A stretch of 64,000 bases of DNA from Gordonia prachuapensis (GTDB lineage Bacteria; Actinomycetota; Actinomycetes; Mycobacteriales; Mycobacteriaceae), in assembly GCF_036350515.1 (NCBI RefSeq), contig NZ_JAZDUE010000012.1:120213-184212 (forward strand), read 5' to 3'. This document shows, piece after piece, positions 1 to 8,445 of the stretch. The notes beneath the pieces are model-generated. The model had not been told where the DNA came from. It saw nothing but the letters and a program-made list of their open reading frames with translations, and ran no database searches. Position 1 is the stretch's first letter. Every line of letters starts with the position of its first letter. The position numbers were made by a program, and so were the translations under genes.

Positions 1-459
1 GTCGTGGCGTTCCACCGGCCGGGTGGCCAGGCCCAGTTCATGCCGCCCGGCCACAGCCTGCACGACGAGGCGGTCGACGAGATCTCCCGTGACCGAACGC
101 GACTGAAGGCGCAGGCCACCTCATCGACGGGGAGCCCCGCGCTGGCCGCGACCACCGCGTGGGCGGTCCGGAACCTCGACCGGACCCTGACGACCCGCGA
201 TCTGGCCGCCCATGCGTCGATGTCACTGCGTACGTTCAACCGTCGGTTCGTCGACACCTACGGGATGGGCCCGGGCGCATGGCTCACCGGGCAGCGTGTG
301 CGTGCAGCGGCAGCGCTCCTGGAGCGCACTGATGACCCGGTGGATCAGGTCGCGGCCGCAGTGGGACTCGGACCGGAGTCGCTACGCACCCATTTCCACA
401 AACGTATGTCGTTGTCGCCCAGCGCCTACCGCAGCAATTTCCGGCCTCGCTCGCACTGA
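1..459 (+). CDS. GlxA-type AraC-family transcriptional regulator, C-terminal part (5' end outside window)
   Basis: The frame is open from base 1, so the gene starts upstream. The visible 152 residues begin in the linker, where VVAFHRPGGQAQF matches the VVPPHRDGGQRQF linker of the complete homologue at 20834-21784. They end with a double helix-turn-helix AraC domain (DLAAHASMSLRTFNRRF, then VAAAVGLGPESLRTHF). The missing N-terminal half is expected to be a DJ-1/PfpI-like domain, as in the homologue. It is a DNA-binding regulator with unknown ligand and target. Its stop lies 3 bases from the stop of the convergent TSUP gene. Confidence 0.85.
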   Translation, partial: VVAFHRPGGQAQFMPPGHSLHDEAVDEISRDRTRLKAQATSSTGSPALAATTAWAVRNLDRTLTTRDLAAHASMSLRTFNRRFVDTYGMGPGAWLTGQRVRAAAALLERTDDPVDQVAAAVGLGPESLRTHFHKRMSLSPSAYRSNFRPRSH

Positions 460-462
460 CCG

Positions 463-1227
463 TCACACTCGGTCGGCGACGAGGTCATAGCCGAGTCTGG
501 CGACCATCACGACGACCACCGCGAGCAGCACCCACCGGACGAACACGCTGCCGCGGCCGATGGCCATCCGGGCGCCGATCTGCGCGCCCGCGATGTTGGC
601 GACCGCCAGGCCGAGTCCCAGCAGCCACAGCACGTTTCCCTGCCACGCGAACACCGCCAGCGCCCCCAGATTGGTGCCGGTGTTGATCACCTTGGCCATC
701 GCCGAGCTCTCCAGGAACCCGGTTCCGACCAGTGCGGTGAGGCTGATGATGAGGAATGTGCCCGTGCCGGGCCCCATCACCCCGTCGTAGAACGCGATGA
801 CCACCCCGGCCATGACCAGGCCGAGCAGCACCGACCACCGCGGCCGAGCGATCGCGAGACCCGAGCCGAACCCGGGATTGAGCGCGACGAACAACCCGAC
901 GGCGACGAGCAGGCACAGGACGACCGGAGTGAACACCTCGGCGGGCAGTCGGCTCGCCGTGAAGGCGCCGAGACCTGCGAACACGACCGCGCTGACGAAC
1001 ACGGGCATCAGCCGTCGGAGGTCGACCGTCAGCCGACGGGCATAGGCGAACGCCGCCGACGCGGTCCCGAAGACCGCCGCCAGTTTGTTGGTGCCCAGAG
1101 CGGTGGCCGGCGCGAGCCCCGGATACGCGATCATCACCGCCGGGATCAAAACGAGGCCACCACCGCCGACGACGGCGTCCACCCACCCGGCCGCCGCGGC
1201 CGCGGTCAGCAGTAGCGCGATGTCCAT
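463..1227 (-). CDS. TSUP-family (TauE/SafE-like) membrane carrier
   Basis: The protein has 254 residues with about eight hydrophobic segments. It shows the two glycine-rich family repeats: GGGGLVLIPAVM near residue 22 with GTNKLAAVFGT soon after, and DGVMGPGTGTFL in the second half with NTGTNLGAL after it. TSUP proteins export or import small organosulfur compounds and other anions across the cytoplasmic membrane; the substrate here cannot be told. Length is normal for the family. The gene is downstream of the RidA gene on the same strand with an 17-base gap, so the two may be cotranscribed. Confidence 0.85.
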   Translation of the reverse strand: MDIALLLTAAAAAGWVDAVVGGGGLVLIPAVMIAYPGLAPATALGTNKLAAVFGTASAAFAYARRLTVDLRRLMPVFVSAVVFAGLGAFTASRLPAEVFTPVVLCLLVAVGLFVALNPGFGSGLAIARPRWSVLLGLVMAGVVIAFYDGVMGPGTGTFLIISLTALVGTGFLESSAMAKVINTGTNLGALAVFAWQGNVLWLLGLGLAVANIAGAQIGARMAIGRGSVFVRWVLLAVVVVMVARLGYDLVADRV

Positions 1228-1244
1228 CTACCGCAGGGTCGCGG

Positions 1245-1718
1245 TCAGGACACCTCGACGATCAGCTCGACCTCGACCGACGATCCGAGCGGCAGCTCCG
1301 CCACGCCGACCGCCGACCGCGCATGCACTCCGGCATCGCCGAAGATCTCGCCGAGCAGATCGGAGGCGCCGTTGATGACGGCGGGCTGGCCGGTGAACCC
1401 GTGTGCGGAGGCCACGAACCCGACGACCTTGACGACCCGGACGATCGCGTCGATACCGACGAGCCCGTCGACGGCCGCCAGGGCGTTCAACGCGCACTGG
1501 CGCGCGGCTCGATTGGCCTGCTCCGGCTTCACGACGCCCTCGGCCCCTTCGTGCACCTTGCCGGGCACCTCGAGCTTGCCGTCGATGATGGGCAGCTGAC
1601 CTGCGGTGTAGACGAGATTGCCGGTGCGGACGGCGGGGACATAGCTGCCGGCCGGGGCAACCACCTCAGGCAGCGTGATGCCCAACTCGACCAACCGCTG
1701 CGACCACGACGTTGCCAT
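1245..1718 (-). CDS. RidA/YjgF-family protein
   Basis: The protein has 157 residues and fits the RidA (YjgF/YER057c/UK114) family: VRTGNLVYTAGQLP near the N terminus, NALAAVDGLVG in the middle, and a C-terminal AVGVAELPLGSSVEVELIVEV. Canonical RidA hydrolyses reactive 2-aminoacrylate and other imines with an arginine in the C-terminal segment. Here the corresponding stretch reads VHARSAVGVAELPLG, so the typical arginine before the xVxxLP motif is displaced, and deaminase activity is uncertain. It starts 3 bases after the stop of the 54-aa gene at 1722-1886 and is certainly cotranscribed with it. The pair matches Rv3678c/Rv3678A of M. tuberculosis. Confidence 0.9.
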   Translation of the reverse strand: MATSWSQRLVELGITLPEVVAPAGSYVPAVRTGNLVYTAGQLPIIDGKLEVPGKVHEGAEGVVKPEQANRAARQCALNALAAVDGLVGIDAIVRVVKVVGFVASAHGFTGQPAVINGASDLLGEIFGDAGVHARSAVGVAELPLGSSVEVELIVEVS

Positions 1719-1721
1719 CGC

Positions 1722-1886
1722 CTAGCCCTTCGGACGCTTCAGGTACGCGACGTGCTGCTCACCGGTCGGGCCGGGCAGGACAGTCACCAGCTCCCAGCCG
1801 TCGGCACCCCACTGATCGAGGATCTGCTTGGTGGCGTGCGTCAGCAACGGCACCGTCGCGTATTCCCATGCGGTCGTTTCACTCAT
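1722..1886 (-). CDS. small DUF4177-like protein
   Basis: A 54-residue reading frame starts at ATG 1886 and stops at TAG 1722. It encodes MSETTAWEYATVPLLTHATK and continues through ILDQWGADGWELVTVLPG to HVAYLKRPKG. The WEYATVPL...LDQWGADGWELVTVL pattern is that of short DUF4177-type proteins, whose function is unknown. It sits between the RidA gene (3-base gap) and the divergent ATPase gene at 1931, the same position as Rv3678A in M. tuberculosis. Too short for many gene finders, but codon choice, spacing and synteny support it. Confidence 0.85.
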   Translation of the reverse strand: MSETTAWEYATVPLLTHATKQILDQWGADGWELVTVLPGPTGEQHVAYLKRPKG

Positions 1887-1930
1887 GGTCTAGAGACTAG
1901 TGGGTACGCCGTTGTCGATATGGTGATGCA

Positions 1931-2956
1931 GTGGTGAACGTGACACCGCCCGACGATTCCGGGCACACCAACGAATGGCCGCAGGCCGCCGGACGGGCAC
2001 GACTGCACTTCGTGTCGGGCAAGGGCGGCACCGGCAAGACCACTGTCGCGGCGGCTCTGGCGCTCGCCCTCGCCGCCGACGGCAAGAAGGTGCTGTTGGT
2101 GGAATGCGAAGGGCGCCAGAGCATCGCGCAACTCTTCGACATCCCGCCGCTGCCGCCCACCGACACCCGCATCGCGACCGCATCCGGCGGCGGTGAGGTG
2201 TCGGCGCTGGCCATCGACATCGAACACGCCCTGCTCGAATACCTCGACATGTTCTACAACCTCGGCTTCGCCGGCCGGGCGATGAAGCGGATCGGGGCGA
2301 TCGACTTCGTGACGACGATCGCGCCGGGTCTGCGTGACGTCCTGCTGACCGGCAAGATCAAGGAACGCATCATCCACACCGACAAACAGGGGCGACGCGT
2401 CTACGACGCGGTGGTGGTGGACTCCCCGCCGACCGGTCGGATCGGGAGCTTCCTCGACGTGACGAAGGCGATGGCGGACCTGGCGAAGACCGGCCCGATC
2501 CGCAGCCAGAGCGACGGCGTGGTGAAGCTGTTGCACTCCGAGGACACCGTCGTCCACCTGGTCACCCTGCTCGAGGCCATGCCCATCCAGGAGACCATCG
2601 AGGCCGTCGACGAACTGCACGCCAAGGGGCTCACCGTCGCCACCCTGCTCATCAACCGGGTCAGTCCGACGCACCTACCCGTCGGCTCGATCGACGACAT
2701 CGCCGAAGGCCGCATCGATGCGCCGCGGGTGGTCGAGCACCTGTCCGGGGCCGGCCTCGCCCTCTCCGACAACGACCTGTCCGGACTGCTCACCGAGACG
2801 ATCGAGCACGCGACCCGACTGCAGGCGCAACAGGTCGCGAAGGCCCAGCTCGACGAAGCCGAGTTGCCCATCCTCGAGCTCCCCGCGCTGGGCGACGGCG
2901 TCGATCTCGGGTCGATCTACGAGCTCGCCAACCTCTTGCAGAAGGCAGGTGCCTGA
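1931..2956 (+). CDS. ArsA/Get3-like ATPase, first of a pair (Rv3679-type)
   Basis: The 341-residue protein has the deviant Walker A GKGGTGKTT at residues 30-38, typical of the SIMIBI ArsA/Get3/ParA class, and a switch-like AVVVDSPPTG. No metal-binding cysteines are evident, so it is not a classical arsenite pump ATPase. In mycobacteria the homologue works as a heteromer with the neighbouring ATPase (described as a bacterial Get3-like BagA/BagB complex); I infer the same here. GTG codons at 1931 and 1934 both fit as starts. The second subunit begins 2 bases after this stop, so the two are translated as a unit. Confidence 0.9.
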   Translation: MVNVTPPDDSGHTNEWPQAAGRARLHFVSGKGGTGKTTVAAALALALAADGKKVLLVECEGRQSIAQLFDIPPLPPTDTRIATASGGGEVSALAIDIEHALLEYLDMFYNLGFAGRAMKRIGAIDFVTTIAPGLRDVLLTGKIKERIIHTDKQGRRVYDAVVVDSPPTGRIGSFLDVTKAMADLAKTGPIRSQSDGVVKLLHSEDTVVHLVTLLEAMPIQETIEAVDELHAKGLTVATLLINRVSPTHLPVGSIDDIAEGRIDAPRVVEHLSGAGLALSDNDLSGLLTETIEHATRLQAQQVAKAQLDEAELPILELPALGDGVDLGSIYELANLLQKAGA

Positions 2957-2958
2957 CG

Positions 2959-4068
2959 ATGCCGCTCGACCTGAAGATGGGTTCGGTGCTCACCGACCCG
3001 GGCACGCGCGTGGTGATCTGCTGCGGCGCGGGCGGCGTCGGCAAGACCACCACGGCCGCGGCGATGGCGATGTACGCCGCCGAACACGGCCGGAAGGTCG
3101 CGGTGCTCACCATCGACCCGGCGCGACGACTCGCGCAGTCGCTGGGGATGTCGGAACTCACCAACGATCCGCAGCCGGTGGATCTCGGTTCGCTCGGGGA
3201 GGGCGGTCCGGGGTCGCTCGACGCGATGATGCTCGACATGCGCCGCACCTTCGACGAGATGGTGCTCGAATACTCGTCGCCGGATCGCGCCGCCGCGATC
3301 ATGGAGAACTCCTTTTATCAGACGATGGCGTCGTCGTTCTCCGGCACGCAGGAGTACATGGCGATGGAGAAGCTCGGGAAGCTGATCGAGGAGGACCGGT
3401 GGGACCTCATCGTCGTCGACACCCCGCCGTCGCGGAACGCCCTCGACTTCCTCGACGCACCGCAGCGGCTTGGCTCGTTCCTGTCCGGACGTCTGATGAA
3501 GATGCTCGTCGGCGGGGGCCGGGGCGTCGGGCGGATGGTGACCGGCGCGATGAGCCTGGCGATGCGTGGCGTCTCCACCATCATCGGCGGTGACATGCTG
3601 CGCGACGTCGCGACCTTCGTGCAGTCGCTGGACTCGATGTTCGGCGGGTTCCAGGACCGAGCCAGCAAGACCTATGAGCTGCTCAAACAGCCGGGCACCC
3701 AGTTCGCGGTGATCGCCGCCGCCGAGCCGGACGCCCTGCGCGAGGCGGCGTTCTTCGTCGATCGGCTGTCGGAGGAGAAGATGCCGCTCGCGGGTCTGAT
3801 CCTCAACCGCACCCATCCGAACCTGACGGCGATCTCGGAGTCGTCGGCGCGGGCCGCACTCGAGCACATCGACGACGAACTCACCCGCGGGGTGCTGGAG
3901 ATCCACGCCGAGCGTGCGTCGACCGGCAAACGTGAGCTCCACCTGCTGCAACGATTCACCGCCGCACATCCAGCGGTGCCGATCGTCGGTGTGCCGTCCC
4001 TGCCGTTCGAGGTCGCCGACGTCGTCGCACTACGTGCGGTCGCCGAACAGATCACCGGGCGCGGCTGA
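2959..4068 (+). CDS. ArsA/Get3-like ATPase, second of a pair (Rv3680-type)
   Basis: The 369-residue protein carries Walker A GAGGVGKTT at residues 23-31, ILTIDPAR-like switch sequence VLTIDPARRLAQS, and LIVVDTPPSRNALDFLD as Walker B/switch II. The middle region with several methionines (MKMLVGGGRGVGRMV, then GAMSLAMRG) resembles the methionine-rich hydrophobic client-binding region of Get3-like proteins, but this is inference. It follows its partner by 2 bases. Context (whiB4 and ponA2 immediately downstream) is that of Rv3679-Rv3683 and suggests a role in envelope homeostasis or membrane-protein handling. Confidence 0.9.
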   Translation: MPLDLKMGSVLTDPGTRVVICCGAGGVGKTTTAAAMAMYAAEHGRKVAVLTIDPARRLAQSLGMSELTNDPQPVDLGSLGEGGPGSLDAMMLDMRRTFDEMVLEYSSPDRAAAIMENSFYQTMASSFSGTQEYMAMEKLGKLIEEDRWDLIVVDTPPSRNALDFLDAPQRLGSFLSGRLMKMLVGGGRGVGRMVTGAMSLAMRGVSTIIGGDMLRDVATFVQSLDSMFGGFQDRASKTYELLKQPGTQFAVIAAAEPDALREAAFFVDRLSEEKMPLAGLILNRTHPNLTAISESSARAALEHIDDELTRGVLEIHAERASTGKRELHLLQRFTAAHPAVPIVGVPSLPFEVADVVALRAVAEQITGRG

Positions 4069-4089
4069 GCGTCCAACGGTCGGTTGCGC

Positions 4090-4230
4090 GGTCTCGATAC
4101 GCCTCCTCGCTGCCGCTCGTCGGCTACTCGACCAGCGGTCGGGGGACGGCCGGATCGAGGGGCGACCACAACCGCTGATCGAGTAGCGACGTGCGAGCCT
4201 GCGAGCCCGACGCGTATCGAGATCCCGCCT
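4090..4230. repeat. dispersed palindromic repeat, family A (copy 1, paired)
   Basis: Two divergent half-elements face each other in the space between the convergent genes ending at 4068 and 4291. The left one runs GTCTCGATACGCC to CTACTCGACCAGCGG; the right one runs CGCTGATCGAGTAGC to GACGCGTATCGAGATC. The same elements recur at 15.7, 22.4, 26.7, 59.2 and 63.7 kb. Confidence 0.85.
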
Positions 4231-4241
4231 CCGCAACGACA

Positions 4242-4267
4242 ATGGCCGACCCATTCGGGTCGGCCAT
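4242..4267 (-). terminator. intrinsic terminator-like hairpin after whiB4
   Basis: Perfect 11-bp inverted repeat ATGGCCGACCC / GGGTCGGCCAT with a 4-base loop, lying 24 bases past the whiB4 stop. Read on the minus strand it is followed by TTGTCGTT, a weak T-rich tail. Confidence 0.75.
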
Positions 4268-4290
4268 GCCTGGTGTTCGTCCGTGTCAGG

Positions 4291-4605
4291 TCACACCGCG
4301 TCGGCGCGTTGCCGACGACGCTGGGCCTCGAAGAACTGGGCCCACGAGGTGACCTCGGGATGCTGCCGGAGCAACGCCCGCCGCTGACGCTCGGTCATTC
4401 CGCCCCAGACGCCGAACTCGACGCGATTGTCGAGGGCATCGGCGCCGCATTCGAGCTGCACCGGGCAGTGCCGGCAGATGGTCGCGGCCTTGCGCTGCGC
4501 CGCACCTCGGACGAACAGGTCATCGGGGTCTCCGCCCCGGCATCGAGCTTGTGACACCCACATCAATCGAGCATCGTCTCCGGTGGACACTGCCGCCATC
4601 GCCAT
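4291..4605 (-). CDS. whiB4: WhiB-family Fe-S redox regulator (WhiB4-like)
   Basis: WhiB proteins bind an O2- and NO-sensitive [4Fe-4S] cluster and regulate transcription with sigma factor. The four cluster cysteines are C22, C44, C47 and C53 (C-x21-C-x2-C-x5-C), followed by the GVWGG turn at 65-69 and a basic C-terminal tail (QRRRQRADAV). The FVRGAAQRKAATICRHCPV stretch is close to mycobacterial WhiB4, and the location between the ATPase pair and ponA2 matches Rv3681c. I chose ATG 4605 (104 aa); the frame stays open to a GTG at 4734 but that start lacks a ribosome-binding site and adds a low-complexity extension. M. tuberculosis WhiB4 is about 118 aa. Confidence 0.9.
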   Translation of the reverse strand: MAMAAVSTGDDARLMWVSQARCRGGDPDDLFVRGAAQRKAATICRHCPVQLECGADALDNRVEFGVWGGMTERQRRALLRQHPEVTSWAQFFEAQRRRQRADAV

Positions 4606-4895
4606 TCCGCCGACCCCTGTCTGTCGTTGCGTCTCGCCGGACCCACCGGCGTTTCCGCACCGGTCCGGCGGTCCTGACCCGAATGCGCTCACCTCGTCGT
4701 GCGACCGACCTGTGTTCACCGGCGCGCTGGCCACGGTTCACATTCGCTGGACCATTGTTAAGTGAGTCACATTCTGCACTCAATTTAAGGATCTGTGCAT
4801 GACGGCGCAAGCCCTGGAGCAAAGAAAATGGCACCATCGTCCAAACCTTCCGCGTCTGTGCAGGTCAGAAGCGTGAGAAGGGAACCGGCGCCATC
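4606..4895. promoter_or_regulatory. divergent promoter region between whiB4 and ponA2
   Basis: About 290 bases separate the two divergent starts. The stretch 4745-4800 is distinctly AT-rich for this genome (TTGTTAAGTGAGTCACATTC, CTCAATTTAAGG) and is the likely location of promoters in one or both directions. I could not assign a specific -10/-35 pair. Confidence 0.45.
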
Positions 4896-7406
4896 GTGAC
4901 CTTCCCGTTGCGCGCGCTCAGACGTTCTCGCGGCATGCGCACGTATCCTGTCCGTGTGCCGAAGTCGAAGAAGCTGTGGTCGCTGGGCGGCGCCTGCCTG
5001 TTGGCCGGCGTCCTCGTGGCCGGATTGTTGTACCCGGTGGCCAGCGGACTGGGCGTGGTGTCCAACCGCGCCGCCGCCGCGGTGGAGAACGTGTCCTCCG
5101 AGTTGCTCAACGGCACGCTGCCGGAGGTCACCACCATGACCGACGCAGCCGGCAACCCGATCGCGCGGCTCTTCGATCAGTACCGCTATCAGGTCGGCTA
5201 CAACGACATCTCCCCCGACATGATCCGGGCGATCATCTCGATCGAGGACCGGCGCTTTCTCGAGCACGACGGCGTCGACTGGCGAGGCACCATCCGCGCC
5301 GCCCTGACCAACTCGTCGTCGGGCGAGGTGCAGCAGGGTGCGTCCACGATCGACCAGCAATACATCAAGAACTATCAACTCCTGGTGCTGGCGCGGACCG
5401 AGGCCGATCGCCAGGCCGCCATCGAGGTCACCCCGGCGCGCAAGCTGCGCGAGGTCCGGATGGCCCTGACGATGGAACAGTCGCTCATCGACCAGGCCAA
5501 GCGCGACAAGGGACTCGACGACGCCGCCGCCAAGCAGGAGGCCAAGAAGCAGATCGTCACCCGCTACCTGAACGTGGTGCCGTTCGGCAACAACTCGTAC
5601 GGCATCGAGGCCGCCGCACAGACCTATTTCGCCAAGCCGGCGAAGGAGCTGAACGTCGCCGAATCCGCCATGCTCGCCGGCATGGTGCAGTCGAGTTCCG
5701 CACTCGATCCGTACACCAATCCCGAGGCGGCGACGAACCGACGCAACACCGTGCTCGACACGATGATCGAGAACTTCCCGGAGCGTCGGGAGGAACTCGT
5801 CGCGGCCAAAGAGGCTCCGCTCGGCGTGATCCCCGAGCCCCGAACGCCGACCCAGGGCTGCATCGGCGCCGACGCCAACGGCTTCTTCTGCGACTACGCG
5901 CTGCAGTTCCTCGCCGAGAACGGGATCTCGCGTGACTCGGTGATGCGCGGCGGCTACATCATCCGCACCACGCTCGACCCGCAGGTCCAGCGGTCCACCA
6001 TCCGCGCGGTCCGCACGCAGGCGTCACCCGACGCCGAGGGTGTCGCGAACGTCATGAGCACGATCCGGCCGGGCAAGCAATCGCACGACGTCCTCTCGAT
6101 GGCGTCGAGCCGTCGCTACGGGCTGAATCTGAGGGCCGGCCAGACGGTGCAGCCACAGCCGTTCTCCATGGTCGGTGACGGCGCCGGTTCGGTGTTCAAG
6201 ATCTTCACCACCGCGGCGGCGATGGAGAAGGGCCTCGGTGTCGCGTCGAACCTCCCCGTGCCCGGGTCCGTCGCCGTCCAGGGCATGGGCAACAGCAGCA
6301 CCCCCGGCTGTCCGGAGAACGCCTACTGCGTGCGAAATGCCGGACGCTACCCGGGTTCGCTGACGGTGACCCAGGCCCTGGCTCAGTCACCGAACACCGC
6401 ATTCGTGCAGCTGCTGCAGCAGACCGGGGTGAAGCCGACCGTCGACATGGCCGTCCGTCTGGGTCTGCGTTCCTACACCGTGCCGGGCTCGTCCGGCTAC
6501 GGCGAGAAGAGCATGGCGCAGTACGTCAAGGACGGGAACTTCGGTTCGTTCACCCTTGGTCCGCTGCCGGTCAACGGCCTGGAGCTGTCGAACGTCGGGG
6601 CCACGCTCGCGTCCGGCGGCATGTGGTGCCCGCCGAATCCGATCGCGTCGATCAGCCGGATCAAGCGGGACGCCTACGGCAACCCGGTGATGACGGAGAA
6701 CGACGAGCCCGCACTGACCGCGATCCCGTTCGACCCGCCGAAGTGTGAACAGGTCGTCGAGGAGGGCCTGGCGAACACCCTGGCGGTTGCGATGGGCCAG
6801 GATCACCTGGGCGCCGGCACCGCTGCCGGTGCGGCCGGATCGGCCGGCTGGACACTGCCGATGTCGGGTAAGACCGGCACCACCGAGGCCCACCGTTCGT
6901 CGGCGTTCATCGGGTTCACCAATCAGATCGCCGGTTCGTCCTACGTCTACAACGACGGACCCAACCCGACCGAGATCTGCAGCAGCCCGCTGCGCCAGTG
7001 CTACGACGGCACCTTGTTCGGCGGTATGGAGCCGGCGCGCACCTGGTTCGAGGCCGTCCAGCCGGTGGCCACCAAGTTCGGGCCCGTCCGGTTGCCACCG
7101 ACCGATCCGCGGTACATGCGCGGCACCGACAGCGGCCGCATTCCACGCGTCACCGGGCAACCCGCGAGTGCCGCGACCTCACGTCTGCAGGCCGAGGGCT
7201 TCGAGGTCAACCAACTCGACGTCGACAGCAATCGTCCCCAGGGCACGGTGGTGTTCACCGCACCGTCGGATTCGGCGATGCCCGGCAGCGTGGTGACCAT
7301 CTACGTCAGCAACGGCCGCCGCGGCGACGACGACAACCCCGGTCCCACGGAGACGACCGTGCAGGTTCCGGGTGTCGGGCCGGTGGTCATCCAACTTCCG
7401 GGGTGA
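4896..7406 (+). CDS. ponA2: bifunctional penicillin-binding protein 1 (transglycosylase/transpeptidase, PonA2-like) with PASTA domain
   Basis: The 836-residue class A PBP polymerises and cross-links peptidoglycan outside the membrane. Order: short basic cytoplasmic tail, membrane anchor about residues 27-50, GT51 transglycosylase with catalytic Glu in EDRRFLEHDGVDWRG (about 117-131) and GASTIDQQYIKN, then transpeptidase with SxxK as SVFK (about 432), SxN as SPN, and KTG as SGKTGTT (about 657-662). One PASTA domain (IPRVTGQPASAATSRL...) ends the protein at about 745-810. The GT motif GASTIDQQ differs from the usual GGSTITQQ. Position after whiB4 matches M. tuberculosis ponA2 (Rv3682). Start is GTG 4896; the in-frame ATG 4935 is an alternative. 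Confidence 0.95.
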   Translation: MTFPLRALRRSRGMRTYPVRVPKSKKLWSLGGACLLAGVLVAGLLYPVASGLGVVSNRAAAAVENVSSELLNGTLPEVTTMTDAAGNPIARLFDQYRYQVGYNDISPDMIRAIISIEDRRFLEHDGVDWRGTIRAALTNSSSGEVQQGASTIDQQYIKNYQLLVLARTEADRQAAIEVTPARKLREVRMALTMEQSLIDQAKRDKGLDDAAAKQEAKKQIVTRYLNVVPFGNNSYGIEAAAQTYFAKPAKELNVAESAMLAGMVQSSSALDPYTNPEAATNRRNTVLDTMIENFPERREELVAAKEAPLGVIPEPRTPTQGCIGADANGFFCDYALQFLAENGISRDSVMRGGYIIRTTLDPQVQRSTIRAVRTQASPDAEGVANVMSTIRPGKQSHDVLSMASSRRYGLNLRAGQTVQPQPFSMVGDGAGSVFKIFTTAAAMEKGLGVASNLPVPGSVAVQGMGNSSTPGCPENAYCVRNAGRYPGSLTVTQALAQSPNTAFVQLLQQTGVKPTVDMAVRLGLRSYTVPGSSGYGEKSMAQYVKDGNFGSFTLGPLPVNGLELSNVGATLASGGMWCPPNPIASISRIKRDAYGNPVMTENDEPALTAIPFDPPKCEQVVEEGLANTLAVAMGQDHLGAGTAAGAAGSAGWTLPMSGKTGTTEAHRSSAFIGFTNQIAGSSYVYNDGPNPTEICSSPLRQCYDGTLFGGMEPARTWFEAVQPVATKFGPVRLPPTDPRYMRGTDSGRIPRVTGQPASAATSRLQAEGFEVNQLDVDSNRPQGTVVFTAPSDSAMPGSVVTIYVSNGRRGDDDNPGPTETTVQVPGVGPVVIQLPG

Positions 7407-7467
7407 CCGGCGGGTAGGGGGCGAAACCCGGAGGCGGACCACGCCGGGATCTGCGTATCCTGGGTGA

Positions 7468-8445
7468 ATGGTCCACCTCGACAACGCCCTCACCCGCCGC
7501 GTCGCGGCCACCCGGACAGTCGGGGGCCTGGCCGGCCTGGCGGCCGCGGGCCTCTTCTACTCGACGGTGATCGAACGCAACGCGTTCACGTTGCGGCACA
7601 ACACACTCGCGGTGCTGGAACCGGGTGCGGCACCGCTGCGCGTCCTACACCTCAGCGATCTGCACATGACGCCCAACCAACGGCTCAAGCAGGCCTGGGT
7701 GTCGGAGCTCGAAGCCCTCGAACCCGATCTGGTCGTCAACACCGGCGACAACCTCGCCCATCCGCAGGCGGTCCCGGCAGTGATCCAATCTCTGGGTGGT
7801 CTGCTGTCGCGCCCCGGACTGTTCGTGTTCGGGTCGAACGACTACTTCGGTCCCAAGCCGAAGAACCCGTTCCAGTACTTCAAGACCGACCACACCCGCA
7901 CCTTCGGTGAGCCGTTGCCGTGGCAGGATCTACGCGCGGCGTTCATCGAACGCGGGTGGCTCGACGCGACCCACACCGTCCGCGAACTCGAGGTCGGCGG
8001 GGTGCGGGTGGTCGCGGCCGGCGTCGATGACCCGCACATCGAGCGGGACCGCTACGACACGGTCGCGGGCCGTCCCAATCCGCTTGCCCATCTGCGTCTC
8101 GGTCTCACCCACTCGCCCGAGCCGCGGGTGCTGGACCGTTTCGCCGCCGATGGTTACGACCTGGTGATGGCCGGCCACACCCACGGCGGCCAGCTGTGCC
8201 TGCCGCTCGTGGGTGCGCTGGTCACGAATTGCGACCTGGACCGGTCGCGGGTCAAGGGCGTCTCCAACTGGGGATCGTCGATGAAGCTGCACGTCAGCGC
8301 CGGTCTCGGCACTTCGCCGTATGCGCCGGCACGGTTCTGCTGCCGCCCGGAGGCCAGTCTGTTGACCCTCACGCCGGTGTCCCACGGGGACGCCGCCTTC
8401 GCCGAGGATCATTCGCTGCCGCAGCTGGCCACCGAGATCACGTGA
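7468..8445 (+). CDS. membrane-anchored metallophosphoesterase (Rv3683-type)
   Basis: The 325-residue protein has an N-terminal hydrophobic segment (GGLAGLAAAGLFYSTVIE) and then calcineurin-like phosphoesterase motifs: LHLSDLHMT, NTGDN, FGSNDYFG and MAGHTHGGQLCLP. These coordinate a dinuclear metal centre. The closest family type is the YkuE/YaeI-like phosphoesterases of the envelope; the natural substrate is not known. It follows ponA2 by 61 bases on the same strand, as Rv3683 follows Rv3682. Its TGA overlaps the GTG of the next gene. Confidence 0.9.
   Translation: MVHLDNALTRRVAATRTVGGLAGLAAAGLFYSTVIERNAFTLRHNTLAVLEPGAAPLRVLHLSDLHMTPNQRLKQAWVSELEALEPDLVVNTGDNLAHPQAVPAVIQSLGGLLSRPGLFVFGSNDYFGPKPKNPFQYFKTDHTRTFGEPLPWQDLRAAFIERGWLDATHTVRELEVGGVRVVAAGVDDPHIERDRYDTVAGRPNPLAHLRLGLTHSPEPRVLDRFAADGYDLVMAGHTHGGQLCLPLVGALVTNCDLDRSRVKGVSNWGSSMKLHVSAGLGTSPYAPARFCCRPEASLLTLTPVSHGDAAFAEDHSLPQLATEIT

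Noticed and set aside
1931..4068. Arsenite efflux operon
   Set aside because: The ATPases resemble ArsA only in the ATP-binding fold; there are no arsenite-binding cysteine motifs, no ArsB/Acr3 or ArsR gene, and synteny fits the Rv3679-Rv3680 pair.
4606..4734. 43-codon upstream extension of whiB4
   Set aside because: Begins with a GTG lacking a ribosome-binding site and encodes non-conserved, low-complexity residues; kept only as an alternative start.
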